Positions 62,916 through 64,000 of a DNA stretch of 64,000 nucleotides are shown piece by piece. Position 1 is the first letter of the stretch. Each line of letters begins with the position of its first letter. The notes under the pieces were generated by a model that was not told where the DNA came from, did no database searches, and saw only the letters and a program-made list of their open reading frames with translations. Source of the DNA: Cichorium intybus (lineage: Eukaryota; Streptophyta; Magnoliopsida; Asterales; Asteraceae); assembly GCA_023525715.1 (NCBI GenBank), contig CM042012.1, positions 49,612,464 through 49,676,463 on the forward strand, read 5' to 3'. Both the position numbers and the translations under genes were made by a program.

Positions 62916-64000
62916 TGTCACACCCCGATCCTCGGCGGAATCGATCAAGGCGTGATATATTGTTCAAAGTCTCATGACAACTATGTTATAATATGATTAG
63001 ATTCAATTAAGTACTAAGTATGCAAACAAGATCCACAACATACAAATACAAATTCAAATACAACAACATTTATTACATCAAATTTAAATAGTCTTGTGGG
63101 TTTCTAAGATACACCCTACTTTTCATTAACTTCATTCTTCAAATCTGCATCATGGGTAAAAACAGGTCAACTACGAGAGTTGGTGAGTAATCTAGTTTTA
63201 CTAAAGAAAATTGTGAGTTTGAATAATTTGAAATTTGTTTTCTTTTGAAGTTGGCAAGCAACTGTTATTGAGATAACAGTTTATAAATCAAAAATTGATT
63301 AACAAATGATAACAACAACAATAAGTCCTCACCCTATATATACATATATATGTATATATATAGGATGGAGCATCTAATCATCATACACACTCAACCACGT
63401 GCAATCAATCACCTTAGCGTCCCAAGGCGGGGTGGTCAACCCAATAGCGCTATTATTGTCCATAACGTACCTCAAGAATACGGGCATAGTCATGGAGATT
63501 AGACTAAAAATGGTAATGCACTACAAGTACATGTAGCGTAAACAAACAATAATTATACAAATAATGATTTACGTATAAATGTCTCAACAATGTCTCAATG
63601 GTGAAAAAATAATAAAATGAAGTTGGAACATATTGAAACCACATGATACACCCCAAAAGTATTGAAAATTATAAAATATGGGGTAGATTACTCACATTAG
63701 TCCAATAAGGAATGCGCGTGTTGTACGATAGACGGCTCGAGTCAAAATGTCGTAGAACCTAATATAATTAATAGTTTTGGCTTAGGAATCGATAAACGGG
63801 AATATAGTATTAATAAAATTAATTAGACATATATTCTTATATTAGATGAATTAACAATAATCCAAATTTTGTTTTGAATATTAATGTATTCATATGTTAA
63901 ATGAATTTTAAATTGAATTAATTACTTTGCTTAATTAATTTATATTTTCACTTTAGGCAAGATTTTAATAAATTCTTATTAAAATAATAACTAGTGAAAT
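62916..64000 (-). mobile_element. Gypsy array, LTR C (5' LTR of unit 2, cut by window edge)
   Basis: Intact at the position where LTR B has plastid DNA, and carries the short (TA)n, so it represents the ancestral state for both. It continues to the last base, so at least 1085 bp belongs to the LTR. Confidence 0.85.

Overview
The window looks like nuclear DNA of a flowering plant, probably a eudicot. The genes have short GT-AG introns, there are plant-type LTR retrotransposons primed by initiator-Met tRNA, and a piece of chloroplast DNA sits inside one LTR. The repeat families resemble those I associate with Asteraceae such as lettuce, but that is an impression and was not tested. Only five host genes are well supported: a six-exon RopGEF (10.8-13.2 kb, +), a type-d-like nonspecific lipid-transfer protein (38.0-38.4 kb, +), a five-exon serine-rich SIS-like protein (40.4-41.5 kb, -), and two tRNA-Asp(GTC) genes (13.6 kb +, 38.8 kb -). 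The tRNA genes lie next to the protein genes, on either side of a 20 kb block of nested transposons.

Layout. 0-8.1 kb: a decayed Ty3/gypsy element on the minus strand. Its 5' LTR (3852-8081) holds a younger solo LTR (4991-6722, TSD GTAAA), and its gag is broken by another LTR piece flanked by a 155-bp duplication. 8.1-9.0 kb: a copia gag relic. 9.8-10.05 kb: a probable MITE upstream of RopGEF. 14.8-15.5 kb: a PIF/Harbinger derivative with TAA target duplications. 16.7-17.2 kb: a copia pol relic. 17.2-18.5 kb: a minus-strand gypsy-type LTR. 18.5-23.0 kb: a left-truncated non-autonomous copia-type element inserted in the 5' LTR of a large gag-pol-less gypsy-type element (23.0-36.3 kb). That element also hosts a complete 7.65-kb relative of the copia-type element (26,121-33,770; 775-bp LTRs, TSD CTAAT). 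41.85-43.57 kb: a Mutator-like element with 9-bp TSD. 45.5-48.47 kb: minisatellites and another LTR-element relic. 48.47-64 kb: a tandem LTR-internal-LTR-internal-LTR array of a defective gypsy element, minus strand, continuing past the window edge.

The most unusual signal is secondary structure in the retroelements rather than a protein system. The two copia-type copies carry six copies of a hairpin whose apical sequence is conserved while its stems differ and covary. The complete copy also has a tandem array of TAG-loop hairpins with compensatory stem changes. Across at least four different gypsy-type LTRs there is a small hairpin directly after ACTCAC, about 250-265 nt before the LTR 3' end wherever that end is preserved. 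Palindromic TTAGYGNCRCTAA motifs and roughly 40-bp minisatellites made of small hairpins recur in several of the same LTRs. These were read by eye; covariation statistics and family-wide alignments would be decisive.

The host genes show no shared pathway. RopGEF activates ROP GTPases at the plasma membrane, the LTP is secreted, and the SIS-like protein belongs to a small serine-rich stress-linked family.
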